Origin: Lentisphaerota bacterium
GTDB lineage: Bacteria > Verrucomicrobiota > Kiritimatiellia > RFP12 > JAAYLN01
Direction: 5' to 3'
NCBI GenBank assembly: GCA_012521875.1
Contig: JAAYLN010000062.1
Location: forward strand, 1 to 33,719
DNA: 33,719 bases
Shown here: one piece after another, positions 22,659-30,695 of the stretch
How positions within the stretch are numbered: position 1 is the first letter of the stretch
Layout of the letters: every line of letters begins with the position of its first letter
Program-made: the position numbers and the translations under genes
Notes under the pieces: model-generated
Told to the model about the DNA's origin: nothing
The model's input: the letters and a program-made list of their open reading frames with translations, nothing else
The model's database searches: none

Positions 22659-22725
22659 CAGTGTGGGGCAGGTATTCCTGCCTGCCCGCGGCTACGTGCG
22701 CAGACAGGAATGTCCGCGCCACATT
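22659..22725. repeat. Inverted REP-like pair
   Basis: The segment 22659-22690 (TGTGGGGCAGGTATTCCTGC...) and the reverse complement of 22696-22725 (TGTGGCGCGGACATTCCTGT...) align with matched ends and core. Each half contains its own hairpin, GGCAGG-TATT-CCTGCC and GACA-GGAA-TGTC. Confidence 0.7.
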
Positions 22726-22827
22726 GGGGCAGCATTCGGCGATAATCGGTGATCCTGTCGCCGCCTGTCGATACCTGTCGCTACCCGCCGGCAGTTCCGG
22801 TACTGCCGACAGGTATTGAACACACCA

Positions 22828-22906
22828 GCGCCAACGGCGCGCCCTATCCCAGCCTAGGGTGAAGCCCTAGGAAAGCACGGCAAAGGGAAACAAGGGCTGA
22901 AGGCCC
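22828..22906. repeat. REP-like hairpin trio
   Basis: Three perfect hairpins: GCGCC-AAC-GGCGC (22828-22840), CCTAGGG-TGAAG-CCCTAGG (22853-22871) and GGGC-TGAAG-GCCC (22894-22906). Their loops (AAC, TGAAG) match those at 10408-10486 while the stems differ. They lie just beyond the toxin stop codon and may also end that transcript. Confidence 0.75.
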
Positions 22907-22912
22907 GTCCTA

Positions 22913-23221
22913 TCATCCGGCAGACAAACCTTTTCTCAATGCAAGCCGGATACGGGCAGGATCCTGCCTAAGGTCGAGCACTCGCCAAACAATCACCGTG
23001 TCCTCTTCCAAGGCGTAGTAGATGGCGTAGGGAAAGCGCTTAGATAGCATGCGGTAGTAACCGTAGACCTTGGCGTGGATTCCAGCATACCGGGCTAAGG
23101 AATCGATGTCCGAAAAGAGAGAGTCAAAAAAATAAGCACCTATACCTTTGGCCTGTCCCTCATAGAACAGACGACCGGCGTGTAGATCAGCGACTGCCGA
23201 GGCGAGGACTTTGATCTTCAT
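22913..23221 (-). CDS. RelE/ParE-type toxin
   Basis: A 102-residue protein with the RelE/ParE fold. It shows the N-terminal helix run (ASAVADLHAGRLFYEGQAKGIG), the YRMLSKRFPYAIYYALEEDTVIVWRVLDLRQDP strand block, and a basic C-terminus. Family members cleave ribosome-bound mRNA or poison gyrase; the ParE subgroup is more likely from the pairing with this antitoxin class. The ATG overlaps the antitoxin stop by 4 nt (ATGA), so the two are translated together. Confidence 0.88.
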   Translation of the reverse strand: MKIKVLASAVADLHAGRLFYEGQAKGIGAYFFDSLFSDIDSLARYAGIHAKVYGYYRMLSKRFPYAIYYALEEDTVIVWRVLDLRQDPARIRLALRKGLSAG

Positions 23222-23436
23222 TCAAAGCGCTCTCTCAGCTCCCGTTTTGCTGTATCCCAGTCCATTATCGGCTCCTCACCGGCAGCGACACGCGCCTTGG
23301 TCTCGCGTAGGGCATCGGCGTGCCAGACCGGCGATTCCACATCCGTCTCGATCTTGGATAGATCCGCCCAGAGAGCTTCGAACAGTTGAAGCTTTTCCGA
23401 GTGTGACATCTGCTTAATCTGAACCGCAGTCACCAT
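23218..23436 (-). CDS. Addiction-module antitoxin (PF09720-like)
   Basis: A 72-residue antitoxin of the putative addiction module component type, which has the phrase EKLQLFEALWADL near the N-terminus and ends in an acidic, Trp-containing tail (MDWDTAKRELRERF). It precedes and overlaps the toxin gene, the standard order for this pair. Its promoter -10 ends only 6 nt before ATG 23436, so the mRNA is probably leaderless. Confidence 0.87.
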   Translation of the reverse strand: MVTAVQIKQMSHSEKLQLFEALWADLSKIETDVESPVWHADALRETKARVAAGEEPIMDWDTAKRELRERFE

Positions 23437-23442
23437 GATGAT

Positions 23443-23471
23443 ATTATACTCTATCCACTATGGTCGTTCAA
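23443..23471 (-). promoter_or_regulatory. Toxin-antitoxin promoter, leaderless layout
   Basis: On the minus strand TTGAAC (23471-23466), a 17-nt spacer and a perfect TATAAT (23448-23443). The expected start of transcription, 7 nt beyond the -10, falls on the antitoxin ATG at 23436. Confidence 0.65.
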
Positions 23472-23491
23472 TCGTTCTTTTCGCGTAACTA

Positions 23492-23513
23492 GTGAATAAT
23501 GAATATCATTCAC
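23492..23513. promoter_or_regulatory. Palindromic site between divergent operons
   Basis: GTGAATAATGAATATCATTCAC is an interrupted inverted repeat with the core AATGA-ATA-TCATT. It lies between the toxin-antitoxin promoter and the DUF58 promoter and matches the core of 10538-10556. It could be an operator; Fur-like similarity is weak evidence only. Confidence 0.45.
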
Positions 23514-23530
23514 CATAGCTCGCGACAAAG

Positions 23531-23559
23531 TTGCCCCTCCGGCGTAGTTAACGTATAAT
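23531..23559 (+). promoter_or_regulatory. Probable DUF58-vWA operon promoter
   Basis: TTGCCC (23531-23536, 4 of 6), a 17-nt spacer and a perfect TATAAT (23554-23559). The start codon at 23577 leaves a leader of only about 10 nt. One GACAAAG unit (23523-23529) sits just upstream. Confidence 0.6.
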
Positions 23560-23576
23560 CACGCGCTGGAAACCCA

Positions 23577-24455
23577 ATGGCCTCTGATCCCTCCATCCAT
23601 GACGGCCTGCTGCGGGGAAGCGCGCTGGGACTGCGCTACCGCCTGGCCCTGCCACGCGCCGCCCTGCGCGGACGCAATGGCGTGCGTCTCGGCGTGGGCG
23701 CGGGCTCCTCGCTCGATTTCCATGACTACCGCGACTACCACCCCGGCGACGACCTGCGGCACCTCGACTGGAATGTCTATGCCCGCAGCGACCGTGAGGT
23801 GATCAAGCTCTTCCGTGAAGAGGTGGCACCGCATCTCGACCTGGTGCTGGACCGCTCGCGCTCCATGGCGCTCGAAGGCACCCCCAAGGCGGGCGCCGCC
23901 GCGATTCTGGCCGCCGCCTGTGCCACGGCGGCGGAACAGGCCAACTGCACCCGTACCGTCTGGCTGGCGGGCGAGCGCATAGACGCCCTGCCCAATTCAA
24001 GCGACGACCCCGCCGTCTGGCAACGCTTCGAGTTCGAGGCCTGCACGGCACCCGGCGCCGCTTTGCTCCACCGCGCCCCCGCCTGGCGTCCGCACGGCGT
24101 AAGGGTGCTGATCAGCGACCTCATGTGGCCTGCCGATCCGGTGCCGCTGCTTAGCCGCCTGGCGGGCGATGCCGCCGCGCTCACGGTCATCCAGGTGCTG
24201 GCGGACGAGGAGGAGTCGCCCGCACCCCGCGGCGCCTGCCGCCTGGAAGACGTCGAGAGCGGCGACTATGCCGACCTGATGATCGACACGACAGCCTGCG
24301 CCGCCTATGCCGCCGCCCTGGCGCGCCACCGCGAAAGCTGGTCGACGGCCTGCCGCGCCTGCGGCGCCTCCTTCGTGGCGGTCACGGCGGAGCAGTTCGC
24401 CGGGGCCGGGCGTCTCACAGCCCTCGAGACCTGTGGTCTGCTGGAGGTGGTGTGA
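23577..24455 (+). CDS. DUF58 domain protein
   Basis: A 292-residue protein with the DUF58 signature FHDYRDYHPGDDLRHLDWNVYARSDR (about residues 48-73), followed by a vWA-like fold in which the MIDAS equivalent reads LDRSRSM. DUF58 proteins usually act with MoxR AAA+ ATPases and Bat-type vWA proteins, as chaperone-like systems in the envelope. Here two vWA genes follow directly, but no MoxR gene lies upstream. ATG 23577; the stop is separated from the next ATG by a single nucleotide (TGAGATG). Confidence 0.9.
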   Translation: MASDPSIHDGLLRGSALGLRYRLALPRAALRGRNGVRLGVGAGSSLDFHDYRDYHPGDDLRHLDWNVYARSDREVIKLFREEVAPHLDLVLDRSRSMALEGTPKAGAAAILAAACATAAEQANCTRTVWLAGERIDALPNSSDDPAVWQRFEFEACTAPGAALLHRAPAWRPHGVRVLISDLMWPADPVPLLSRLAGDAAALTVIQVLADEEESPAPRGACRLEDVESGDYADLMIDTTACAAYAAALARHRESWSTACRACGASFVAVTAEQFAGAGRLTALETCGLLEVV

Positions 24456-24456
24456 G

Positions 24457-26253
24457 ATGCTCTTCTCCTTTCCATACGCGCTGACAGGATTGGCGGTCGT
24501 GGCGGGCCTCGTGGCCGTCTATACCTTCCGTGCGCGGTTCCGGCGGCGACCGGTCTCCAGCCTGATGCTCTGGCGCCAGACGCAGCGTCCGCGCCTAGGC
24601 GGCGCGCACCGCGACCGGCTGCGCCTGCCGCCGCTCTTCTACCTCGAGCTGGCGGTACTCGCAGCCCTCATACTGGCGGCCCTCAGCCCCCACATCCGCC
24701 GCCCCAATCTTGGCACGCTGACGGTGGTCTTCGACACATCCGCCTCGATGTCGGCACGCGACGAGAACGGGCTTACCCCCCAGATCCGCGCCGCGCGGGC
24801 ACTCCAGGGCACCATCCGTCAAGCCGGCCATGCCCGTGTGCGGCTGCTGCTGGCACGCGCAACCGGCCCCGAGAGCGCCAGCCCAGCACCGCCGTCCCAG
24901 AGCGCCGCGCGCCTGCGCCAGATCCCGTGCCACGATCCCGGCGATTCGCTCTCCGCCAGCCTCGCGCGCGCCAACGAGTTGTCGGGCCCCGCCGACGAGA
25001 TCCTCGTGCTGACCGACCGCGCCCCCGATGCCGTCACGCATCTGCGTCCCGGTGTCCGCTGGCTCGCCTTCGGCAGGCCGCAGGTCAACCGGGCGCTGAC
25101 CACAGCGGAACGCACGTGGAGCGGGCAGGGGCGCGAGAGCCTGCTGATCGAGGCCGTTGACTACGGCGCCGTGAAGGAGGAGATTCCGCTGCGCGTGGCA
25201 CCGCTGGCCGCCGGCGGCGCGCCGCTCTTCGAGGGGCGTCTCGCGGTTGATGACCAGGGACGCGCGCGGCAGCGTCTCGACCTGCCGCCCGGCACGCCGG
25301 AACTGGTGGTGGAACTGCCGCCGGACGCCCTGGAACTCGACAACCGCGCCATCCTGCTGGCCGATCCGCCACGGCCGGTGGCCGTCGCGGTACAAGTCGA
25401 AAACGACGCCCAGCGGCGCGTCGTCGAGCGCGCGCTGGATGCCACGCAACGCGCCCGCCGCGACGCCCCCGCACCGCATCTGGTCATCACCGACCGCCCA
25501 TCCGCCGCAGGCAACACGCCAGGCGCGCCCTGGCACTGCATCCTGACGGCACCCCAGGCACCGCGCCTCGTGCGCGGCCCCTATCTGGCCGACCGCGCCC
25601 ATCCGCTGCTGGAGGGCGTCTCCTTCGAGGGACTCACCTGGAGCGCCGGCACCAACCAGTTGCCCGGACGCGTGCTGCTCTTCGCCGGCAACCTGCCGCT
25701 GATAAGCCTCGACTCGCCGCCGCGCGGCTCCCCCACCCTGCACATCGTCAGCGCCGGCGCCGGCGACGCCCTCTACCGCGCGCCCGCCTGGCCGGCGCTG
25801 GTCTGGAACCTGTTGCAGGCCTGTGCCGACGTGCAGCCCGGCCCGCCGCGCCGCAACCTGCGGGCGGGCGTCGCGGCACGCTTCGCGGCGGAACCGCAGC
25901 AATCCCTCGTACACATCGAGACGCCTAACGGCAAAGAGCAACTGCGCGCGCGCGGCGGCCATGCCGACTGGATGCCCATGGAGCCCGGCCTCTACCGGAT
26001 GCGGCTCGGCGACAACCGTACCGAGCCGTTTGCCGTCAACTTCCAGGCACCCGCCGAATCGGATCTGCGTTTGCGGCAGCAAGGGACGTGGGGCGAGATG
26101 GCCGACACGGAACATCTGCGCCGCACGCACCGTTCCGTCGCCTGGGTGGCCGGTCTGGCGGCCCTGCTGCTGGCAGGTCTGCATCACGTCATCCTGGGCG
26201 CGGCCTGGCGGCGCGGCGGCATGCTGAAGGATGAAGGGAGTCGCGTGGCATGA
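24457..26253 (+). CDS. BatA-like membrane vWA protein
   Basis: A 598-residue membrane protein. The N-terminus carries two helices (about residues 7-25 and 60-78) separated by a basic loop, as in the BatA/aerotolerance N-terminal domain. A vWA domain with MIDAS DTSAS (93-97) follows, then a beta-rich region with an LELDNRAILLADPP motif, and a C-terminal helix (SVAWVAGLAALLLAGLHH). It probably acts with the DUF58 protein at the membrane. ATG 24457 is chosen; the track ORF begins inside the DUF58 gene. It overlaps the next gene by 4 nt. Confidence 0.87.
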   Translation: MLFSFPYALTGLAVVAGLVAVYTFRARFRRRPVSSLMLWRQTQRPRLGGAHRDRLRLPPLFYLELAVLAALILAALSPHIRRPNLGTLTVVFDTSASMSARDENGLTPQIRAARALQGTIRQAGHARVRLLLARATGPESASPAPPSQSAARLRQIPCHDPGDSLSASLARANELSGPADEILVLTDRAPDAVTHLRPGVRWLAFGRPQVNRALTTAERTWSGQGRESLLIEAVDYGAVKEEIPLRVAPLAAGGAPLFEGRLAVDDQGRARQRLDLPPGTPELVVELPPDALELDNRAILLADPPRPVAVAVQVENDAQRRVVERALDATQRARRDAPAPHLVITDRPSAAGNTPGAPWHCILTAPQAPRLVRGPYLADRAHPLLEGVSFEGLTWSAGTNQLPGRVLLFAGNLPLISLDSPPRGSPTLHIVSAGAGDALYRAPAWPALVWNLLQACADVQPGPPRRNLRAGVAARFAAEPQQSLVHIETPNGKEQLRARGGHADWMPMEPGLYRMRLGDNRTEPFAVNFQAPAESDLRLRQQGTWGEMADTEHLRRTHRSVAWVAGLAALLLAGLHHVILGAAWRRGGMLKDEGSRVA

Positions 26254-29033
26254 TCGAACTGCACCAGCCGGCCCTGCTGCTCCTCTTCCTGCCCGCGCTG
26301 GGTGCGCTCCGGCTCTGGCGCCTGCCGGGGCGCTATCTCACGCCGTTGCGCCTGCTGGTCTATACGCTCGTGATCCTGGCCTTGTCCGGACCGCATCTCA
26401 TGCGGCAGCGCGGGGGCGGCACGCTGGTGGTCGTCGCCGACCGCAGCGCCTCGCTGCCCGCCGGCGCCACCACCCGCCAGGAGAGCCTGATCCGCGCCAT
26501 GCAGTCGCACCGGCGCGCCGACGACCGCATCGGCGTGGTCTCCTTCGCCACGCGCGCGGCCATCGAGCATCCGCCGCAATCGGCCGCCTTTGGCGGTTTC
26601 ACCGCCGAACACGATCCCGACGCCTCGAACCTCGCCGAGGCCATGCAGGCGGCGCTGGCGCTGATTCCCGCGCAGCAGCCCGGACGCATCCTGCTGCTGA
26701 CCGACGGACGCTACACCGGCACCGATCCGCGCGGGGTGGCGGGCGCGGCGGCGGCGCGCGACATCGCCATAGACTACCGTATGCTGGCGCGCGGTACAGC
26801 GGGCGACCTGGCCATCGAGCGCGTCGAGACCCCGCAGGAGCTGCGTCCTGGCGAGGCGCTGCTGGCGACGGCGTGGATCGACGCGCCGTCCGACCAGACC
26901 ATCACCTACAGCCTGCGCCGCGGCGCCGTGCTGGTGGCGCAGGGCCGCCGCGCCATCCCGCGCGGCCTTTCTCCGCTCGTCTTCCGCGACCTGCCCGGCG
27001 GCCAGACGGGTGCCGTGCATGGCTATCTCCTCACCGTTACCGGTACGGACGGCAACGATCCGGTGACTGAGAACAACAGCGCGCGGTTCCTGGTCAGCAC
27101 CGCCGGCGACAAGCCGCTGCTGTGCGTCCCCGCCTCGCCGGCCTCGCGCCTGCCGGCGCTCCTCGCCGCGGGCGGACGCGAGGTGAGCGTATGCACGGCG
27201 GAAGAACTGGACGGGCGAATCGAGGCGCTGGCAGGTTATTCCGGTCTGGTGATTGAGAACACGCGCGCCGACCAGATCGGCCCGATGGCCCTGCAGACGA
27301 TCGCGGCGTGGGTGCGGCATGCCGGGGCGGGGTTGCTGATGACCGGCGGACGCAACGCCTTCGGCGTCGGCGGCTACTACCGCTCGGCCATCGAGCAGGT
27401 GCTGCCCGTCTCGATGGAATTGCGCCGCGAGCACCGCAAGTTCTCCATGGCCATCGTGGTGGCACTGGACCGCTCCGGCAGCATGTCCATGCCGGTAGCG
27501 GGCGGACGCACCAAGATGGACATGGCCAATCTCGGCACGGCCGAAGTCCTGCACCTGCTGGGTGACCAGGACGAAATGGGCGTCATCGCCGTTGACAGCC
27601 AGGCGCATGTGGTGCTGCCGCGCATGCCCGCCAATGCGGCACGCGCGCAGGAGAGCCGCATCCTCGGCATCCAGTCGATGGGCGGCGGTATCTTCATCTA
27701 CGAGGCGCTCAAGGCCGCCGCCGCGCAGCTTGCCGGCACCAAGGCGGGCGTGCGGCACATTCTCCTCTTTGCCGACGCATCCGACTCCGAGCAGCCGGAC
27801 GCCTACCGCGTGCTGCTGGCCACCACGAGCGCGGCGGGCATCACCGTGAGCGTGGTGGGCCTCGGTAAGCGCAGCGACTGCGATGCGGCGCTGCTCGAGG
27901 AGATTGCCGCGCTGGGCGGCGGACGCTGCTTCTTCACCGACAACGCCCACGAGGTGCCGCGCCTCTTCGCCCAGGATACCTTCATGGCCGCGCGCAGCAC
28001 CTGGATCACCAATACCGTTACGCCGCAATTCACGGTCGCCCTCGCCGAGTTGTCCGACTCCCTGCCAGCCACCGCGCCGCCCATCGGCGGCTACAACCTC
28101 TGCTATCTCAAGCCCGGCGCGACAGCCGTGGCACTCTCGACCGACGAGCACACGGCACCGCTGGCGGCGCTGAACCGGCACGGCACAGGACGCGCCGCCG
28201 TCTTCACGGGCGAGGCCGACGGCGCGGAGGCGGGTCCCTTCGCGCAGTGGTCCGGCGCAGGCGAATTCTATGGCGCGCTGGCGCGCTACTGCGCGGGCCC
28301 GCTGCGCGATAGCGCCGATGGGCTGCTGGCGATGCAGCAACCGGTTCCCGGCGGCGTGCGGGTGACGGTACACGTGGATCCCGGCCGCCCGGCCCTGCGC
28401 GGGCTCGACGGCGTGGCCATCGATCTACTGCGCCACCGCGCGGGCGAGCCGCCGCAGGCCTCACGCATTCCCCTGCCCTGGCGCAGCGCCGACACGCTGG
28501 CCGCCGACCTGCCGCTCGAGGGCGGCGAGACGCTGCTGGCCACCGTGGTCTATCCCGACGGACGCACCACGGGCCTGCCGCCGGTGTGCCTCCCCTACTC
28601 GCCCGAGTTCGCCCCGGACACGCGCCAGGACGGCGCGGCCCTGCTGGCGGATTTGGCCGAGGCGACCGGCGGTGCGGCGCTGGTGGATGCCGCCGAGGTG
28701 TGGCAGCGTATGCCGCGCGGCCGGCGTCCCGTGCCGCTGGCACCCTATGCCTATCTGGCGGCGGCGCTGCTCTTCCTGGCGGAGATATTCGAGCGGCGCA
28801 CGGGAGTGCTTGATGCGCGCCGCCGCCCACGCGTGAAGGCGGCTGCGGCGGAGGCGGACGCGCCGCAGGAACCGCCGCGCGGACGCGAGGTCGGTGTGAC
28901 GGCGGCCGAGACGCCAACGGTACCGCTGCCAACCGCGAAGGGGAAGACGGAGGCGGCGGATGTACCGCCGCCGCCAGAGAGTCCGCTGGCGCGCGCCAAG
29001 CGCCGCGCGCAGGAGCGCACGCAGAGGCGGTAG
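26250..29033 (+). CDS. Large membrane protein with two vWA domains and a GATase1-like region
   Basis: A 927-residue protein. Two N-terminal helices are followed by vWA domain 1 (MIDAS DRSAS, 64-68) and a CARDB-like beta domain (about 190-280). Residues about 285-400 resemble the class I glutamine amidotransferase-like domain found in YfbK-type proteins (LLMTGGRNAFGVGGYYRS), without a visible catalytic triad. vWA domain 2 has MIDAS DRSGSM (from 407). A C-terminal helix (APYAYLAAALLFLAEIF) precedes a charged, Pro-rich tail. The 4-nt overlap (ATGA) with the BatA-like gene points to one complex. Its substrate is unknown. Confidence 0.87.
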   Translation: MIELHQPALLLLFLPALGALRLWRLPGRYLTPLRLLVYTLVILALSGPHLMRQRGGGTLVVVADRSASLPAGATTRQESLIRAMQSHRRADDRIGVVSFATRAAIEHPPQSAAFGGFTAEHDPDASNLAEAMQAALALIPAQQPGRILLLTDGRYTGTDPRGVAGAAAARDIAIDYRMLARGTAGDLAIERVETPQELRPGEALLATAWIDAPSDQTITYSLRRGAVLVAQGRRAIPRGLSPLVFRDLPGGQTGAVHGYLLTVTGTDGNDPVTENNSARFLVSTAGDKPLLCVPASPASRLPALLAAGGREVSVCTAEELDGRIEALAGYSGLVIENTRADQIGPMALQTIAAWVRHAGAGLLMTGGRNAFGVGGYYRSAIEQVLPVSMELRREHRKFSMAIVVALDRSGSMSMPVAGGRTKMDMANLGTAEVLHLLGDQDEMGVIAVDSQAHVVLPRMPANAARAQESRILGIQSMGGGIFIYEALKAAAAQLAGTKAGVRHILLFADASDSEQPDAYRVLLATTSAAGITVSVVGLGKRSDCDAALLEEIAALGGGRCFFTDNAHEVPRLFAQDTFMAARSTWITNTVTPQFTVALAELSDSLPATAPPIGGYNLCYLKPGATAVALSTDEHTAPLAALNRHGTGRAAVFTGEADGAEAGPFAQWSGAGEFYGALARYCAGPLRDSADGLLAMQQPVPGGVRVTVHVDPGRPALRGLDGVAIDLLRHRAGEPPQASRIPLPWRSADTLAADLPLEGGETLLATVVYPDGRTTGLPPVCLPYSPEFAPDTRQDGAALLADLAEATGGAALVDAAEVWQRMPRGRRPVPLAPYAYLAAALLFLAEIFERRTGVLDARRRPRVKAAAAEADAPQEPPRGREVGVTAAETPTVPLPTAKGKTEAADVPPPPESPLARAKRRAQERTQRR

Positions 29034-29176
29034 CAGGTGCCGCGCCCTGCGGGGCGGCGGCAGTAGCAGTAGGCAGTGGCAGGAACGATTATTGCGACCA
29101 CACAGTGGCTCGCAATTTAGAGGGTAAAAGCGCTGCGCTGCCCTTCCGCCGCCCGGTGGCAAAACATCTCACGCAC

Positions 29177-29539
29177 CTTGTCTCCACACCTTGTCCCCAC
29201 ACCTTGTCTCCTGCACCTTGTCTCCACACCTTGTCGAAAGCGAATGAGCAAGCGAATGTTCCGGCTTCCCGTTCGCTTCGGATGCGCTTTGGAGCCCGCG
29301 GTCTCCGCGGTATATTGATGCGGCGCATGAATAGCGAACGATACCGCCGTGGACGGCGGGCTCCAGCGTTCCGGCCTCTCCGTTCACATTCGCTGGCGCC
29401 TGTACCGAACCGCCCTGCCCGCCGCGCCGGTACAAGATCACGGCACAGCAACCGAAAGGTAGGGCGAGCCGTCCCTGTCTGCCGCTACGCGGCATGACCG
29501 GCGAGCCGCACACAGGTGATAAACCGTCAAGACGACAAG
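29177..29539 (+). repeat. Dispersed intergenic repeat, plus-oriented copy with internal insertion
   Basis: Five CTTGTC units start at 29177, 29190, 29203, 29217 and 29230 (steps 13, 13, 14, 13). Then come GAAAGCGAATGAGCAAGCGA, GGAGCCCGCGGTCTCCGCGG (about 29291-29310), and after about 170 nt of other sequence CCGGCGAGCCGCACACAGG and AACCGTCAAGACGACAAG. The same parts in the same order occur on the minus strand at 10757-10566 without the 170-nt insert. Confidence 0.85.
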
Positions 29540-29580
29540 AGCGCAAGGTTAAGTCAATCTTCCGACTAGCCATCACGGCC

Positions 29581-29762
29581 GGAGTACCGCCTTCATGGAA
29601 TGTTGATTTATTCCAAGCGCGGATTAATCAGGAAATCAAGGAAAGCAGGAAGGATGGAGGAATGCGCGGGTTTCACAACAAATTCCAGATTTCCTGTTTT
29701 CCTGATTCAAAAAAACAGCAGGGATCCGCAATAAGTCAACACTCCCTGAAGCCGGTACTCTG
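29581..29762. repeat. 180-bp imperfect palindrome, MITE-like
   Basis: The left end GAGTACCGCCTTCATGGAAT (from 29582) is the imperfect complement of the right end (29730-29760). Nested inside are GCGGAT/ATCCGC (29619-29624 and 29724-29729) and AATCAGGAAATCAAGGAAAG against TTCCTGTTTTCCTGATT (29626-29651 and 29691-29707). It has the form of a foldback element. No transposase is nearby. Confidence 0.78.
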
Positions 29763-30105
29763 ACGCGACTGCAACCCTCATGCCGGGACTGTACCGCCAT
29801 CTCCGCCAATATCAGTGGGTGCTCCGCACCTGCACATGAGCGGCTCTTGCAGTTGTGGGCTTGCAGTTTTCCCGCCGGCAGTACCGGCAGTTCCGGCAGT
29901 CCCGGCTTCATCGGTACTACCAGCCGGGTGCGCTCCACAATAGTGGATGCGCACCCAGAATTCAGAATTCAGAATGAAAAAGCGCCTCCTTTTGCTTCCC
30001 TCTTTGTGTCCATGCAATTGGGACACACATCCTGAATGGACGGCAAAACACTCAAATTGTTGCCTTGCAATATTCTGGATACCGGATTCTGGATTCTGGA
30101 TTCTG

Positions 30106-30130
30106 TGCGTTTCAACCAAGTTGAATCGCA
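30106..30130. repeat. Hairpin repeat, second copy
   Basis: TGCGTTTCAAC-CAA-GTTGAATCGCA, one mismatch in an 11-bp stem. It is the same family as 19096-19120, and downstream sequence differs after the stem. Confidence 0.75.
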
Positions 30131-30200
30131 CCCCTACCAGCCTTGCCGGGGTCTTAAGTCCATCGCCAGCCACTTGCAGCGCGCGAGCTCAACCGCGCCC

Positions 30201-30695
30201 CTACCTCTCCGAAGGCGACACGACAATTCCGCAAATCATCAGATATAGAGAGTAGAGCATCCCGGCAAAACCCACGACTATCAGCATGATGAACAGCGGC
30301 GTGGGGCGTTCGGTTTGCAGCAGCGCCGGATTGGCAAACAGTACGGCATATCCAATCAGGGCTGTCACGATGCGCGGAACGAATGAGTAGCCGTTGATAT
30401 TCAGAATCTTGACTACCGAGAGCCGCTTGCCGAACAGCTTCAGGAACTGCCGCATGAGCCAGCCGCCGACAGGCAGCATCACCACGCCAAGCGCGCAGAC
30501 GAACAGCACAATCTGTATGTCCCCGCCAAGTTTTTCGCGTAAGAGCGCGTAGTTCCGCGGCTTGAAGGCACGTACAACACTAAAATAGAGTGGTGCAATG
30601 ATTGACAGCACATAGATGCGGGTCGAGGACAACTGCCGCATTGTGCGCTTCGGACTAGTGAAGACACCAAGTATCGCCGTGAGCTGCTCTTTCAT
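30201..30695 (-). CDS. Yip1-like polytopic membrane protein
   Basis: A 164-residue membrane protein with about four or five hydrophobic helices. The N-terminus MKEQLTAILGVFTSPKRTM and the sequence around NINGYSFVPRIVTALIGY fit the Yip1 domain family (PF04893) of bacterial membrane proteins with no established role. ATG 30695 is preceded by GGGAAAGACC; the track ORF extends to 30854 through a repeat and is unlikely. It ends at the border of the 29034-30200 repeat region. Base composition is less G+C-rich than most neighbours. Confidence 0.7.
   Translation of the reverse strand: MKEQLTAILGVFTSPKRTMRQLSSTRIYVLSIIAPLYFSVVRAFKPRNYALLREKLGGDIQIVLFVCALGVVMLPVGGWLMRQFLKLFGKRLSVVKILNINGYSFVPRIVTALIGYAVLFANPALLQTERPTPLFIMLIVVGFAGMLYSLYLMICGIVVSPSER

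Larger units (their letters stand above)
21975..22912. repeat. 0.94-kb intergenic repeat region
   Basis: No gene is supportable here; the 143-aa plus ORF and minus ORFs are built on repeats. Seen in order: hairpin CGGCTA-TTC-TAGCCG (22063-22077); a duplicated phrase GCTGCGCGCGGAAGCATG / GCTGCGCGCTGAAGCATG (about 22210 and 22301); GAATCAGGAACTCAGGAAAG (about 22257), related to 29626-29651; CTCTCACGGAGGCACGGAGG (about 22415), complementary to the phrase near 10940-10975; three short GGGGTCGA-type repeats (about 22551-22590); an inverted pair (22659-22725); and REP-like hairpins (22828-22906). Confidence 0.72.
29034..30200. repeat. 1.17-kb intergenic repeat region
   Basis: No gene is supportable; listed ORFs overlap on both strands and coincide with repeats. 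Contents: a CTTGTC array (29177-29235) continuing into the module shared with 10566-10757, a 180-bp imperfect palindrome (29581-29762), GTGGGTGCTCCGCAC (about 29816), the complement of the module joint at 10757, GGCAGTACCGGCAGTTCCGG-type phrases (about 29877-29911) related to 10130-10157, and the hairpin repeat at 30106-30130. Confidence 0.75.

Noticed and set aside
22321-22752. 143-aa plus ORF upstream of the toxin gene region
   Set aside because: Made of dispersed repeat phrases including the inverted pair at 22659-22725; translations of this type are typical of repeat DNA.
26184-28373. 729-aa minus-strand ORF opposite the double-vWA gene
   Set aside because: Antisense shadow with the usual Gly/Arg/Gln-rich composition.
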